From Bacillus vallismortis (GTDB lineage: Bacteria; Bacillota; Bacilli; Bacillales; Bacillaceae), in contig NZ_CP160797.1 of assembly GCF_040784915.1 (NCBI RefSeq), positions 1,379,001-1,443,000 of the forward strand: a stretch of DNA of 64,000 bases, written 5' to 3'. Numbering within the stretch: position 1 is the first letter of the stretch; every line of letters starts with the position of its first letter. The translations under genes were made by a program, and so were the position numbers. Of this stretch, positions 1 to 9,000 are shown piece by piece. A model generated the notes under the pieces. It was not told where the DNA came from and searched no databases. It saw only the letters and a list, made by a program, of their open reading frames with translations.

Positions 1-1
1 G

Positions 2-592
2 GCGCACGGCTTTCTCGCGGAGGCACGGGAGATTGACATCAATCACAGTTTTGAGGGCGGAACCGGCGTCGTGGTCGAGTCATATGTGGCGCCCGATGAT
101 TTTATGATCGGGTCAAAGCAGATTGCGAAGGGCTCGTGGGTGCTCGTGACGAGAGCGTCTGACGAGGTGTGGGAACAGATCAAGGCTGGAATCATCACCG
201 GCTACAGCATGGCGGGCACTGCTGATGTGTATGAGGAAGAACCGGTTGAAAAAACGGGATTCTTCAGTGTATTCAAGCAGATGCTGGCTGACAAAACAGG
301 GAAGGAGACTGAAGAAATGAGAAAAGAAGACATGAAAGAATCATTCGAGCATGCGCTTTACCCTCTGCTTAAACGGCTTGAACGGATTGAAAAAAACACA
401 GATACGGAGGAAAATCCGGAGCAGATGGGTGATGACGAGCGTCTGAAAAAAGTTGTTGAAGAGATGCTCGCCCCGCTGATTGAACGAATCGAGGCTTTGG
501 AAAAAGCGCGAGGCGCATCTAAGCAGACAGCGGACGATGCGGGCGGCAATACAGAGCAAGTTAAAAAATCAATCTGGAGCGGACTGCTGTAA
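2..592 (+). CDS. xkdF: PBSX prohead protease/scaffold XkdF, C-terminal part
   Basis: The reading frame is open from the first bases of the window, so the gene is cut by the window edge and only about 196 C-terminal residues are seen. The first part ([20 protein letters not shown] and on to [13 protein letters not shown]) matches the end of the XkdF/YqbD family, a predicted phage head-maturation protease. The second half is highly charged and helical: two coiled-coil-like stretches (around [18 protein letters not shown] and [19 protein letters not shown]) separated by an acidic linker. I infer a protease fused to a scaffold-like tail. It lies directly upstream of the capsid gene, as expected. 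The catalytic residues are outside the window. Confidence 0.85.
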   Translation, partial: AHGFLAEAREIDINHSFEGGTGVVVESYVAPDDFMIGSKQIAKGSWVLVTRASDEVWEQIKAGIITGYSMAGTADVYEEEPVEKTGFFSVFKQMLADKTGKETEEMRKEDMKESFEHALYPLLKRLERIEKNTDTEENPEQMGDDERLKKVVEEMLAPLIERIEALEKARGASKQTADDAGGNTEQVKKSIWSGLL

Positions 593-617
593 AACCAGTC
601 AAAGAGGAGGAAATCAA

Positions 618-1553
618 TTGAGAAATCAAGAGATCATTCGGAAAGCGGAAATGTCGCTTTCTGCTTTAAAAAGCGGCGGACTTATGAACCCCGCGCAAGC
701 ATCGGCTTTTATCCGCATGGTGCAAAACACGCCGACCATTTTCAGTGAATCCCGTGTGATTCAAATGGAAAATGACTCGCAAAAGTTTGAGAAAATCGGC
801 TTCGGCCAGCGTATTTTGCGGGCGGCTCAAGAAGGAAAAGCACTGTCAAACGACGAGCTGACTGTTCCAACGACTAGCACTGTCCAGCTGAACACGAAGG
901 AAGTCATTGCGGAAATCAACATTACGTATGACACACTCGAAAACAATATTGAAAAAGACGGCCTGCAGCAGACGATCATGAAGATTTTAGCAGAGCGCGC
1001 GGCAGTAGATATTGAAGAGCTGATTGTAAACGGCGATACAGCATCAGCGGATCCGTATTTGGCACAGCTGGACGGCATTCGCAAACAAGCGGTGTCCCAC
1101 ATCGTTGATATGAACGGTGAAGAACTGTCCAGAGCGACATTCAAGAAAGGCTTAAAGGCTGTTCCGGCGAAATATTTGCGCATCCCTCAGGAATTCAGAT
1201 TCTATACATCTCACGGCTTAGAAGTTGAATGGAAGGACCGCGTGGCAGACCGCCAGACAAACTTAGGGGACCAGGCTGTTCAGGGCGGCTTGTCAACTGC
1301 ATTCGGCGTACCGGTTAAAGGGGTATCCAATATGCAGCCGTACACAGTCGGTGAGGGAGATGCGCAATATGACGCTTCCGATATCATTCTCACACATCCG
1401 AAAAATATCATTCTTGGCTTCTCTCGCAATATCCGAATTGAAGTCGACAAAGACATCCGCTCCCGTAAATTCATTATTGTCTTAACGGCCAAGCTGGACA
1501 GCAAGTTCGAGGAAGAGGATGCCTGCGCGAAATTAATTAACGTAAAAGAATAA
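618..1553 (+). CDS. xkdG: PBSX major capsid protein XkdG
   Basis: This 311-residue protein forms the prophage head shell. It starts [21 protein letters not shown] and ends with the LINVKE typical of XkdG/YqbE. The frame is open further upstream, but the start is set at a TTG at 618, with AGAGGAGG just ahead of it. That start gives the family length and avoids a long overlap with xkdF. It sits 25 bases after xkdF, and no promoter is visible between them, so it is read in the late operon. Folding as an HK97-type capsid is inferred from the family, not seen in a motif. Confidence 0.9.
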   Translation: MRNQEIIRKAEMSLSALKSGGLMNPAQASAFIRMVQNTPTIFSESRVIQMENDSQKFEKIGFGQRILRAAQEGKALSNDELTVPTTSTVQLNTKEVIAEINITYDTLENNIEKDGLQQTIMKILAERAAVDIEELIVNGDTASADPYLAQLDGIRKQAVSHIVDMNGEELSRATFKKGLKAVPAKYLRIPQEFRFYTSHGLEVEWKDRVADRQTNLGDQAVQGGLSTAFGVPVKGVSNMQPYTVGEGDAQYDASDIILTHPKNIILGFSRNIRIEVDKDIRSRKFIIVLTAKLDSKFEEEDACAKLINVKE

Positions 1554-1574
1554 TAGAAACGGGGTGGTCAGCTC

Positions 1575-1958
1575 ATGCTCATTGAACCGACTGACGTAGC
1601 CTCCTATTCGGTCTTTGATCGAGTGAAAAACAGGCCGGAAGAACTGCTGGCACAGGATATCATCGAGGCGGAAGCGGAAGCGGCTCTCATCACAGGCCAC
1701 CGCTTTGAAGACAGCGTTTATGACCCGCTGCCCGATAAAGCGAAATTGGCTTTGCTGAAGCTTGCCCAATATTTTGCGCTTGTAAACAGCGATGAATCAG
1801 CCTCATTAAGCTATCAGTCTGAAAAAATGGGGGATTATTCCTACACGGTTTCCGGAGACGGCGGCATTCAGCGGCCGGAGGTTTATCATTTGCTCGAAGC
1901 GTTTATCGCGCCGGGTTACGTCCCTGAGTCCTCCAGGCTGAAGGTGAGGTCTTTATGA
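1575..1958 (+). CDS. PBSX head-tail connector-like protein (YqbG type)
   Basis: This 127-residue acidic protein lies directly downstream of the capsid gene, the usual place for the gp6-like head completion (connector) protein of tailed phages. It resembles YqbG of the skin element. It is mostly helical in its first 80 residues (for example AQDIIEAEAEAALITGHRF and AKLALLKLAQYFALV), then carries a short Gly/Tyr-rich segment. It begins at ATG with GGGGTGGT upstream, and its stop overlaps the ATG of the next gene by 4 bases (ATGA), so the two are translationally coupled. The assignment to head completion is by position and family resemblance; I am not sure of the 168 gene symbol (possibly ykzL). 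Confidence 0.75.
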   Translation: MLIEPTDVASYSVFDRVKNRPEELLAQDIIEAEAEAALITGHRFEDSVYDPLPDKAKLALLKLAQYFALVNSDESASLSYQSEKMGDYSYTVSGDGGIQRPEVYHLLEAFIAPGYVPESSRLKVRSL

Positions 1959-2311
1959 GCTATCAGCATATGCTCATTCACCGCTGTGACATTTATCATG
2001 AAGCGATGCAAGCGCCGTCTGCAGGCCGATTCGGGATTCCGGCGGACAAGCTTCAGCCAGTGATTTCCTATCCGGACACACCCGATGAACAAGATATCCC
2101 TTGCTATTTTACCGAAAAAACGCAGCAGCTGATCCAGAAAGAGCCGGATCAAACTGTATATCACAGCTTTCTCGTCCATTTTCCGTTGTCAGCGGACATC
2201 CGCGTGAACGATAAAATCATTTGGGAGAATCATCAATATATACTAAAGCTGCCGAAAAGGATCAGACATCATCATTGGGAAGTCATCGCGGTCAGGGATG
2301 AAAGCCTATGA
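1955..2311 (+). CDS. xkdH: PBSX head-tail joining protein XkdH
   Basis: This 118-residue protein starts MSYQHMLIHRCDIYHEAM and matches XkdH/YqbH. Its size, beta-rich pattern and place between the connector-like gene and the gp10-like gene fit a head-tail adaptor or stopper that closes the filled head. Four-base overlaps at both ends (ATGA at 1955 and again at 2308) show tight coupling with its neighbours. The function is inferred from synteny with other tailed phages. Confidence 0.8.
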   Translation: MSYQHMLIHRCDIYHEAMQAPSAGRFGIPADKLQPVISYPDTPDEQDIPCYFTEKTQQLIQKEPDQTVYHSFLVHFPLSADIRVNDKIIWENHQYILKLPKRIRHHHWEVIAVRDESL

Positions 2312-2793
2312 AAATAGCGGGGCTGAAACAGCTAAACACATCATTAAAAAAAGCGGCATCAGGCGGCTTTTCACGTCAGGCGTCCCGCTGGCTTGAGGAG
2401 TGCGGGCAAGATTTTCTGGAGATCGTTCAATCTGAACTGATCAGCACACAAACGATTGATACAGAAAAACTGCTCAGCTCCTTCGAGAAAGGCGCAGATG
2501 ACAATCTCTGGATTGCGCAAAGCGGAGGGCTTTCGCTTGAGGTGGGTACACAGCTTGATTACGCTTCATTTCTTAATGACGGCCATTGGACGTCAAAAGA
2601 AAATGTCAGATGGGTGCCAGGGCATTTCCAAGGTTCGCGGTTTATTTACGATCCCGCGGCTTCAACGGGAATGGCGCTCAAGAGAAAATGGATCCCGGGC
2701 ACGAGCTACTGGGATCATGCGCTGCTTTTATATGAACAGCTGTTTGAAACATCGCTGGAAAGCAAATGGCGCCAGTGGCTGAAGAAGCTGTAA
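2308..2793 (+). CDS. xkdI: PBSX tail/neck protein XkdI (HK97 gp10-like)
   Basis: A 161-residue protein matching XkdI. It has a Lys/Ala-rich N-terminus followed by a helical region and the segment LDYASFLNDGHWT, similar to the HK97 gp10-like neck and tail-completion family. It overlaps xkdH by 4 bases and is 12 bases from xkdJ, so it belongs to the same coupled head-completion block. The role in joining head to tail is inferred from the family. Confidence 0.8.
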   Translation: MKIAGLKQLNTSLKKAASGGFSRQASRWLEECGQDFLEIVQSELISTQTIDTEKLLSSFEKGADDNLWIAQSGGLSLEVGTQLDYASFLNDGHWTSKENVRWVPGHFQGSRFIYDPAASTGMALKRKWIPGTSYWDHALLLYEQLFETSLESKWRQWLKKL

Positions 2794-2805
2794 AGGAGGA
2801 GCAGG

Positions 2806-3246
2806 ATGAACAGCGAAACAGGATCGATCATGGCGTTTTTATACAGCCGGTGGTCTGTTCCCATATATGAACGCGAGCTGCCTGATCAGTTTCAGGTGCC
2901 GTCGTTATACGTCCCAACGCCATCTGTTTTTGAGGAAACAGATACAGTCTCCACATTTAAAAAAACCTACAGTCTCAATGTGAAGCTGTTTCATCTTGAC
3001 TCTGTTCAGGCGCTTGATGAAGCGGACAGGCTCGCGGATGCCATTAGAGAAGCGAGAAACATGGTTCCGCTGCTTAATGAATCCGGTGAGAAGACGCGGG
3101 ATATGGTTCGCATTACCCGAATCGAGACAAGGGTAGGAGACAGGGGCGAGGCGGTCATGGTGATCAGGTGGAGCAGCCGATATTATTATCACAAAACAGA
3201 ACAGCCTGTCTTACAGGATATCGACATGAACAGCGGGGTGAAATAA
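2806..3246 (+). CDS. xkdJ: PBSX tail terminator-like protein XkdJ
   Basis: This 146-residue protein matches XkdJ/YqbJ. It starts at ATG behind AAAGGAGGAG. By position (last head-to-tail joining gene before the sheath) it is a candidate tail terminator or completion protein. No catalytic motif is visible, and none is expected. Confidence 0.8.
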   Translation: MNSETGSIMAFLYSRWSVPIYERELPDQFQVPSLYVPTPSVFEETDTVSTFKKTYSLNVKLFHLDSVQALDEADRLADAIREARNMVPLLNESGEKTRDMVRITRIETRVGDRGEAVMVIRWSSRYYYHKTEQPVLQDIDMNSGVK

Positions 3247-3249
3247 GCG

Positions 3250-3468
3250 GTGGCAAAGAACAAACAAGAGAAGAAGGCTGTACATACGGAGAGCCGGGAA
3301 GCTCTTTTTGATACAGCGGATTTAATTAAGCACGCGAAGGAGCTGTTCGGCGTTAAGCCGGATATCCTTCAGGGGGCTTTATTTGGCGTGGATCAAACAC
3401 ATATGACGAAATCAGAAGCCAATCAATTGATTCAAACATTTCTAACCAAGGAGGTCATGTCATCATGA
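3250..3468 (+). CDS. Small PBSX protein before the sheath gene (YkzM-like)
   Basis: A 72-residue Lys/Glu-rich protein that starts with GTG (MAKNKQEKKAVHTESREALF) behind a GGGGTGA site, and whose end overlaps the sheath start by 4 bases. Its sequence, with FDTADLIKHAKELFGVKPDILQ, resembles short proteins found just ahead of sheath genes in PBSX-type phages (ykzM in 168, I believe). The function is unknown. The lysine-rich head followed by a helix suggests a small soluble assembly factor, but this is only inference. Confidence 0.75.
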   Translation: MAKNKQEKKAVHTESREALFDTADLIKHAKELFGVKPDILQGALFGVDQTHMTKSEANQLIQTFLTKEVMSS

Positions 3469-4865
3469 ATGGCGGAACATTTACAACAGGCAAAGAAAAA
3501 GAACGTGCAGGCATTTATTTTAACTTTAAAACGACAGCACAGGAGCGGGTGTCGCTCGGTGAGCGGGGGACAGTTGCACTTCCGGTTGCATCAAGCTGGG
3601 GTGAAGCGAAAACGTTCGTCTCCATTTCCAGTGTTGAGGATCTAAACAAAAAAGTGGGCCTCAGCATTGATGACCCGTCTTTATTGCTTTTGCGTGAAGC
3701 AAAGAAAAATGCGCAAACGGTATTGATGTACCGTCTATCCGAAGGTGTCCGAGCGTCTGCTGATATTGCTGAAGGCGTCAAAGCCACAGCTGTATATGGC
3801 GGATCAAAAGGAAATGACATTATCATCCGCATTAACCCAAATGTGCTGGATGCTGCTTCTTTTGATGTGACAACGTATATGGATGAATCAGAGGTTGATA
3901 AACAAACCGTCAAAAAGGCTGAAGAATTAACAGCTAACGGCTATGTCACCTTTACCGGAACAGGCGACCTTTCTTCGACAATTCCGCTCACTGGTTCAGA
4001 AGGTGACAATGGAGCTGAGACACTGAATGCATCTGCGGGAATCCGTTTGTCCGGCGGTACGGATCAAACACCTGTCAACTCCGACTATACAGACTTTTTA
4101 GCCGCGGCTGAAACGGAGAGCTTTGATGTGATTGTGCTGCCTGTTGCTGAAGGGGATCAGCTGAAGGCGACGTTTGCTGCGTTCATTAAGCGCCTGCGCG
4201 ACGGCCAAGGACAAAAAGTGCAAGGGGTCACAGCTAATTATGCCGGTGATTATGAAGGGATCATCAACGTAACAGAAGGTGTGCTGCTGGAAGATGGCAC
4301 AGAAGTCACGCCTGACAAAGCAACGGCTTGGGTAGCTGGGGCAAGCGCAGGAGCTACCTTTAACCAATCACTGACATTTGTAGAGTACGAAGGCGCCGTC
4401 GATGTGTTACAACGCCTTGACCACGATGCGATTGTTGAACGTTTGGGCAAAGGCGAATTTTTATTCACATTCGACGCCCGCGATAAATCCGTCAGTGTAG
4501 AAAAAGACATTAACTCACTCGTTACGTTCACAGCCGAGAAAAACAAAAAGTTTGCGAAAAACAAAATCGTTCGTGTCCTTGACGCTGTGAATAATGATTT
4601 AACACGCGAGCTGAAGACCTTAATCAAATCAAGAAAAGGCAGCGGAAGCGATATCCCGGCGTCTGAAGACGGGCTTCAGTATGTAAAAACGATGATCACG
4701 CAATACATGACAACGCTTCAGGATGCGGGCGGCATCACTGGCTTTGATTCTGATGAAGATATCACAATTTCAATGAATGAAGACCGTGACGGCTTCTTGA
4801 TTGATCTGGCTGTACAGCCTGTCGACGCAGCAGAAAAATTCTACTTTAATGTGGAGGTAAACTAA
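3465..4865 (+). CDS. xkdK: PBSX contractile tail sheath protein XkdK
   Basis: This 466-residue protein matches XkdK. It is the sheath subunit that polymerises around the tail tube and contracts to drive the tube into the target cell wall. The N-terminus (GGTFTTGKEKERAGIYFNFKT), the Gly/Thr-rich insertion in the middle, and the C-terminal part (around DLAVQPVDAAEKFYFNVEV) fit the phage sheath family. It overlaps the preceding small gene by 4 bases and lies one base before xkdM, the usual sheath-tube pair. This gene identifies the element as myovirus-like. Confidence 0.93.
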   Translation: MNGGTFTTGKEKERAGIYFNFKTTAQERVSLGERGTVALPVASSWGEAKTFVSISSVEDLNKKVGLSIDDPSLLLLREAKKNAQTVLMYRLSEGVRASADIAEGVKATAVYGGSKGNDIIIRINPNVLDAASFDVTTYMDESEVDKQTVKKAEELTANGYVTFTGTGDLSSTIPLTGSEGDNGAETLNASAGIRLSGGTDQTPVNSDYTDFLAAAETESFDVIVLPVAEGDQLKATFAAFIKRLRDGQGQKVQGVTANYAGDYEGIINVTEGVLLEDGTEVTPDKATAWVAGASAGATFNQSLTFVEYEGAVDVLQRLDHDAIVERLGKGEFLFTFDARDKSVSVEKDINSLVTFTAEKNKKFAKNKIVRVLDAVNNDLTRELKTLIKSRKGSGSDIPASEDGLQYVKTMITQYMTTLQDAGGITGFDSDEDITISMNEDRDGFLIDLAVQPVDAAEKFYFNVEVN

Positions 4866-4866
4866 T

Positions 4867-5310
4867 ATGGCATTAAAAGCGCAAAATACTATCTCAGGAA
4901 AAGAAGGACGCTTATTTCTTGATGGCGAAGAAATGGCGCACATCAAAACATTTGAAGCAAACGTCGAGAAAAACAAGTCAGAAGTAAACATTATGGGCCG
5001 CCGCATGACAGGCCATAAAACAACAGGGGCAAATGGAACTGGAACAGCGACGTTCTATAAAGTCACATCAAAATTCGTGCTCCTGATGATGGACTATGTC
5101 AAAAAAGGCAACGATCCTTACTTCACACTCCAAGCTGTCCTGGATGATCAATCCTCCGGACGAGGCACAGAGCGAGTCACCCTGTACGACGTCAACTTCG
5201 ACTCTGCCAAAATCGCAAGCCTTGATGTCGATTCAGAAGCATTAGAGGAAGAAGTTCCATTTACATTCGAAGACTTCGACGTGCCTGAAAAGCTTTCCGA
5301 CACGTTTTAA
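4867..5310 (+). CDS. xkdM: PBSX tail tube protein XkdM
   Basis: A 147-residue protein (MALKAQNTISGKEGRLFLDGEEM) matching XkdM, the tail tube subunit around which the sheath is built. It follows xkdK by a single base. It is followed by a strong hairpin at 5333-5361, which may lower transcription of the downstream assembly genes relative to the highly needed sheath and tube genes. Confidence 0.92.
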   Translation: MALKAQNTISGKEGRLFLDGEEMAHIKTFEANVEKNKSEVNIMGRRMTGHKTTGANGTGTATFYKVTSKFVLLMMDYVKKGNDPYFTLQAVLDDQSSGRGTERVTLYDVNFDSAKIASLDVDSEALEEEVPFTFEDFDVPEKLSDTF

Positions 5311-5332
5311 TCAAAGCTGAACCAGCCATACG

Positions 5333-5361
5333 CAGACCTTTCTCAGAAAGGTCTGTTTTTT
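5333..5361 (+). terminator. Intra-operon terminator after xkdM
   Basis: Perfect 10-bp arms (CAGACCTTTC / GAAAGGTCTG) with a 3-base loop, followed by six T. It lies inside the late operon, between the abundant structural genes (capsid, sheath, tube) and the low-copy assembly genes. It probably works as a partial attenuator, since the genes beyond it have no obvious new promoter. Confidence 0.75.
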
Positions 5362-5400
5362 ACACGATGAAATCAATCAAAAGATAAGGGAGTTTTTTAC

Positions 5401-5847
5401 ATGAGCGAGAAGAACGAAAACGTATATGATCTTTCCTTTTTTATGCCGGGAAAAACAATTGAAGCTGAGGAAATCAAAGTGCCGATCTCAAAGCGTTTTG
5501 TTGATAAAAAAGGGAACATCGTGCCATTTGTTTTTAAAGCGATCACGACAGAGCGTATTGATGAATTGGAGAAAGAAACAACAACGTATAAAAATGTCAA
5601 AGGCAGAGGCCGTGTAAAAGATTTAGACAGCCAGCGCTTTTATGCCCGAATCGCAGTTGAATCAACCGTTTATCCGGACTTCCGTTCAAAAGATCTTCGA
5701 GAAGCATACAAAACGGCCGACCCGGTAGAAGTTGCGAAACGCGTCCTCTCAGTCGGAGGCGAATACGCAAACTGGTTAAACAAAGCGATTGAGATTAATG
5801 GTTTTGAAGATGAATTAGAGGATCTGGAAGAAGAAGCAAAAAACTAA
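5401..5847 (+). CDS. xkdN: PBSX tail assembly chaperone XkdN (short, unshifted form)
   Basis: This 148-residue acidic protein matches XkdN. By position, just before the tape measure gene, it is the G-type tail assembly chaperone. It starts at ATG 5401 behind AAGGGAG. Its last codons before the stop are GCA-AAA-AAC-TAA, which puts a slippery heptamer A-AAA-AAC in frame immediately ahead of the stop. This is the arrangement used to make a longer G-T fusion by -1 frameshifting; see the next entries. Confidence 0.88.
   Translation: MSEKNENVYDLSFFMPGKTIEAEEIKVPISKRFVDKKGNIVPFVFKAITTERIDELEKETTTYKNVKGRGRVKDLDSQRFYARIAVESTVYPDFRSKDLREAYKTADPVEVAKRVLSVGGEYANWLNKAIEINGFEDELEDLEEEAKN
5838..5844 (+). 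other. Predicted -1 ribosomal frameshift site A AAA AAC
   Basis: Seen directly: the heptamer AAAAAAC occupies codons 146-148 of xkdN in the register X-XXY-YYZ, directly before the TAA stop. A slip of one base back continues into a 60-codon open frame that ends at 6026. Programmed -1 shifts at this place, joining the two tail assembly chaperone frames, are a conserved feature of long-tailed phages. That the site is used here is inference. Confidence 0.7.
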
Positions 5848-6026
5848 TAAAAGATGGGCATAAAGAAGCCGTGTATCTCTATTATGCGATGCACGAGCTT
5901 CATTATTCTCCATCAGATTTATTAGAACTGTATGAAGCGCCCCGAAACTTTAAGGCGCTGTTGTATGGGCTGATTGGCTATAAGCTTGAATTAATGGAAA
6001 AAGAATCGAGGAAAGGAGGTACATAA
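5844..6026 (+). CDS. Frameshift extension (T domain) of the tail assembly chaperone
   Basis: A 60-codon frame in the -1 register of xkdN, reading [20 protein letters not shown] and ending KGGT before TAA. It has no own start codon with a proper ribosome site near its beginning, and it fills the space between xkdN and xkdO exactly. Read through the slippery site it would give a 208-residue XkdN fusion. The segment resembles the small T-type proteins encoded before tape measure genes ([17 protein letters not shown] is typical). An internal ATG at 5889 exists but lacks a good ribosome site. In 168 this stretch may carry a separate name; I do not assign one. Confidence 0.7.
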   Translation, partial: LIKDGHKEAVYLYYAMHELHYSPSDLLELYEAPRNFKALLYGLIGYKLELMEKESRKGGT

Positions 6027-6027
6027 T

Positions 6028-9000
6028 ATCGCTAAATTGACAGCTCGTTTTGATCTGGAAGATAAAGTTTCTAAAAAGTTAAAACGAATTCATAAAGGGT
6101 TTCAAATGGTCGAAAAAAAGGTGAAAACCATTAATCGACAAATCAAAATCAGTATTAAGGCAGAAGACCAAGCCTTTTACAGATTGAGAAAGATCAATGA
6201 CTATATTATTTTGAAATTCGCAAAATCACTTGAAGTTAAAGTGGTTCTTGATGATCAGGCTACTGCCGGAATTGATGTTATTGAGCATAAGCTGAAACGG
6301 CTCCCGAAAGAAAGAGACATTACTGTAAGTCTAATTGAACATGTAACAGATGCTTATAAAAAAATAAGAAAAATGTTGAGCGGAAATCAGTTTTCAGTCG
6401 GTCTTTTCGTCAATGATCAAATCACCCCAGCTACAAAACGAATATTGGGATATTTACAAAAGAACCTTAAAAAAGGGTATTCAGTTAAATTAAAAGTGAT
6501 TGATGAAATAACAAAAACTGTTAATCGAATTACAGCCCTTTTAAGAGATTTTGAAAAAACATATACAGTTAAAATAATAGCTAAAGAAAAATTAGCTGCT
6601 GATAAGATCAACGAAAAGAAACCTGAAGAAAAAAAGAATTGGTTTATGCAACTGTTAGAAGACTTCGGAACAGCTTTTAAAGATAAAGTGATAGATAAGA
6701 TTCTTGATTGGTTATTTGAAAAAATTCCTGGGTTTAAAAAAAATGATAATGAAGCAAATACCCCAAACAATGCGCCTGGGAATACGCAGAGTAATGATAA
6801 AGTTGATAAACGCAACACCGGGCGGAGATGCTGTTGCTGCTGCTGTGGGTGCGGAGGTAATAGCTCTGGAAGAAAAGCCAACAAAAGATATAAAAAAAGA
6901 AAAAGCCCGACAAGTGCAAGGACTTCAGGACGAACACTGAGAGTTCCAGGCGAGGTATTACGAAGACGTCAGGGTGGTGCATCAGGAGAAAACGCCACAA
7001 GCGGAAGAAATTCTGGTTCTAAGTTCAGAAACTGGCTCGGAAGCATGAGGTCCATTGCCACCGACTCATCAAAATGGGGGAAAGTTTTAACACCTTTAAA
7101 AGGTCTGGGGAAATTTGCAAAACGTGTTCCGGTACTAGGAGCAGCACTGCAAGCAACCGATCTGCTCGGAATGAATAAGGATAATGCGGGTGAGAAAGTC
7201 GGAAAGTTTACCGGGGGGCTTGCCGGAATGACAGCAGGAGCTGAAGTCGGAGCAACCGCAGGAGCTGCTATTGGATCATTCGTTCCAGGTATTGGTACTG
7301 TAGTCGGCGGTGGGATCGGCGGTGTAATTGGAGGAGCTGCAGGTGCATTTGGCGGCGAAAAAGCTGGCGGCTCTTTAGGTAAAATGTTTGATGTTTCTCA
7401 AATGAAAGAGGATATAACAAATACACTCTTTAACGGAGACTGGTGGAGCGAGAAATGGACAGGTGTAAAAACATCTGCAGGAAACACGCTCGGAGGACTC
7501 GATGAGACTTGGAATAATATAAAAACTACAGCTTCAACTACTTTCTTTGATTCAAATTGGTGGGCAGAGAAAGCTGGTTATGCATACGGCGCCCTGGAAT
7601 CCACACTTTTTAACAGTGATTGGTGGGGCGGAAAATGGGAATCCGTAAAAGGCTGGACACAGGAGAAGTGGGATGAAGCCTCTTCCGTATGGAATTCTGT
7701 TAAATCAAAAGTGAAAGATACAGTCTTTAATAAAGACTGGTGGTCTGGTAAGTGGGAAGGCGTAAAGGGTTGGGCCCAAGAGAAGTGGGATGGAGCTGTT
7801 TCTGTCTGGGAATCAATTAAGTCAAAAGTAAAAGACACAGTCTTCAATAAAGACTGGTGGTCCGGTAAATGGGAAGGTGTCAAAGGCTGGACAAAAGAAA
7901 AATGGGAAAATACAAAGTCGCTATTTAAAAAGTTTAAATCCACACTTGAAGACAGCCTATTTAATAAAGACTGGTGGTCTAAAAAATGGGGTTCAGTAAA
8001 AGAGTGGGGAAAAAATATATTAGGAGATTCATGGGATGCGATCAAATCTGCAGGCGGTAAAGCAGTAGCAACTGCAAAAAAAGTCGGTAGCGGAGTTACA
8101 TCTTGGGTTAAAGAAAATACTGAATCTTTTCAAAAAGGGCGAGAAAAGGCACATAAAGACTTTGGATATAAAGCGGATAAAAATGCCACAGGCGGTTACA
8201 TCACTAAACCAACTATCTCTTGGATTGGTGAAGCCGGCAAAGAATTCGTTATCCCGGTTGATAACAATCGAGGCCGTGGCAAAATGCTTCTTTCACAAGC
8301 GGCGTCTAAGCTAGGTATGCAAGTCGTAGACGACATGGGAGCCGCTTCGTCTTCTGGAGGTCCAGTATCTGTTTCAGGAGGAGCAGCTGCCAGTCCGTTA
8401 TCAGGGTCAGCTTCTCCATCAATGGACACTGCAAATCTTACAGGCCAAGCGTCCACACTCGGACAGCAATTTTCAGAAGGCCTTGGCAAAGGCATCAGCA
8501 AAGAGCCGGTCAATATTGAAGACTGGAAAAAGAAAAACATCAATACGCCATTTACGCAAATGATTTCTTCTTCACCAAATTACGGAAAACAATTGGTGAG
8601 CGGGTATTCCAAGGGTCAAAACAGTACAGCAACCGGAACAGATGGCTTCCTGCAGACGAAAGTCAAAACACCATTCCAGAACACTGTGAATAAATCCTCT
8701 TCATGGGGAACCGGTACGATCAAAGGGTTTGCTTCCGGACAAAATAGTTCCCAGACCGGTACTGATCAGTATGTAAATACTCATGTGAATAAGCCGTTTT
8801 TACGGTCTAAAGATTCATCAAACGGCTGGGGAACCGGAATGATCGGGAATTTTGTTTCAGGCATGACTTCAAAGGCAAGTGAAGTCCATGAAGCCGCCAA
8901 GGAGCTCGCGAAAAAAGTTGAGAAGGCATTTCGCGAAGAGCTGGATATCCATTCACCTTCCCGCGTCATGATGAGTTTGGGGCGTTTTGCTTCAATTGGT

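Noticed and set aside
480..617. Upstream extension of the xkdG frame to an ATG at 480, adding 46 residues
   Set aside because: It lies wholly within xkdF in another frame, and a TTG at 618 with AGAGGAGG gives the known capsid length.
5426..5617. A second open frame inside xkdN on the same strand
   Set aside because: No ribosome site, unlike any known protein, and the tail chaperone extension is instead in the -1 frame at the 3' end.
5889..6026. Internal ATG as an independent start for the small gene after xkdN
   Set aside because: No ribosome site before it and the frame is open back to the slippery heptamer, so a frameshift product is the better model, though internal initiation cannot be excluded.
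7578..8045. Long open frame opposite the tape measure repeats
   Set aside because: It mirrors the Trp/Lys-rich repeats of xkdO on the other strand and has no ribosome site.
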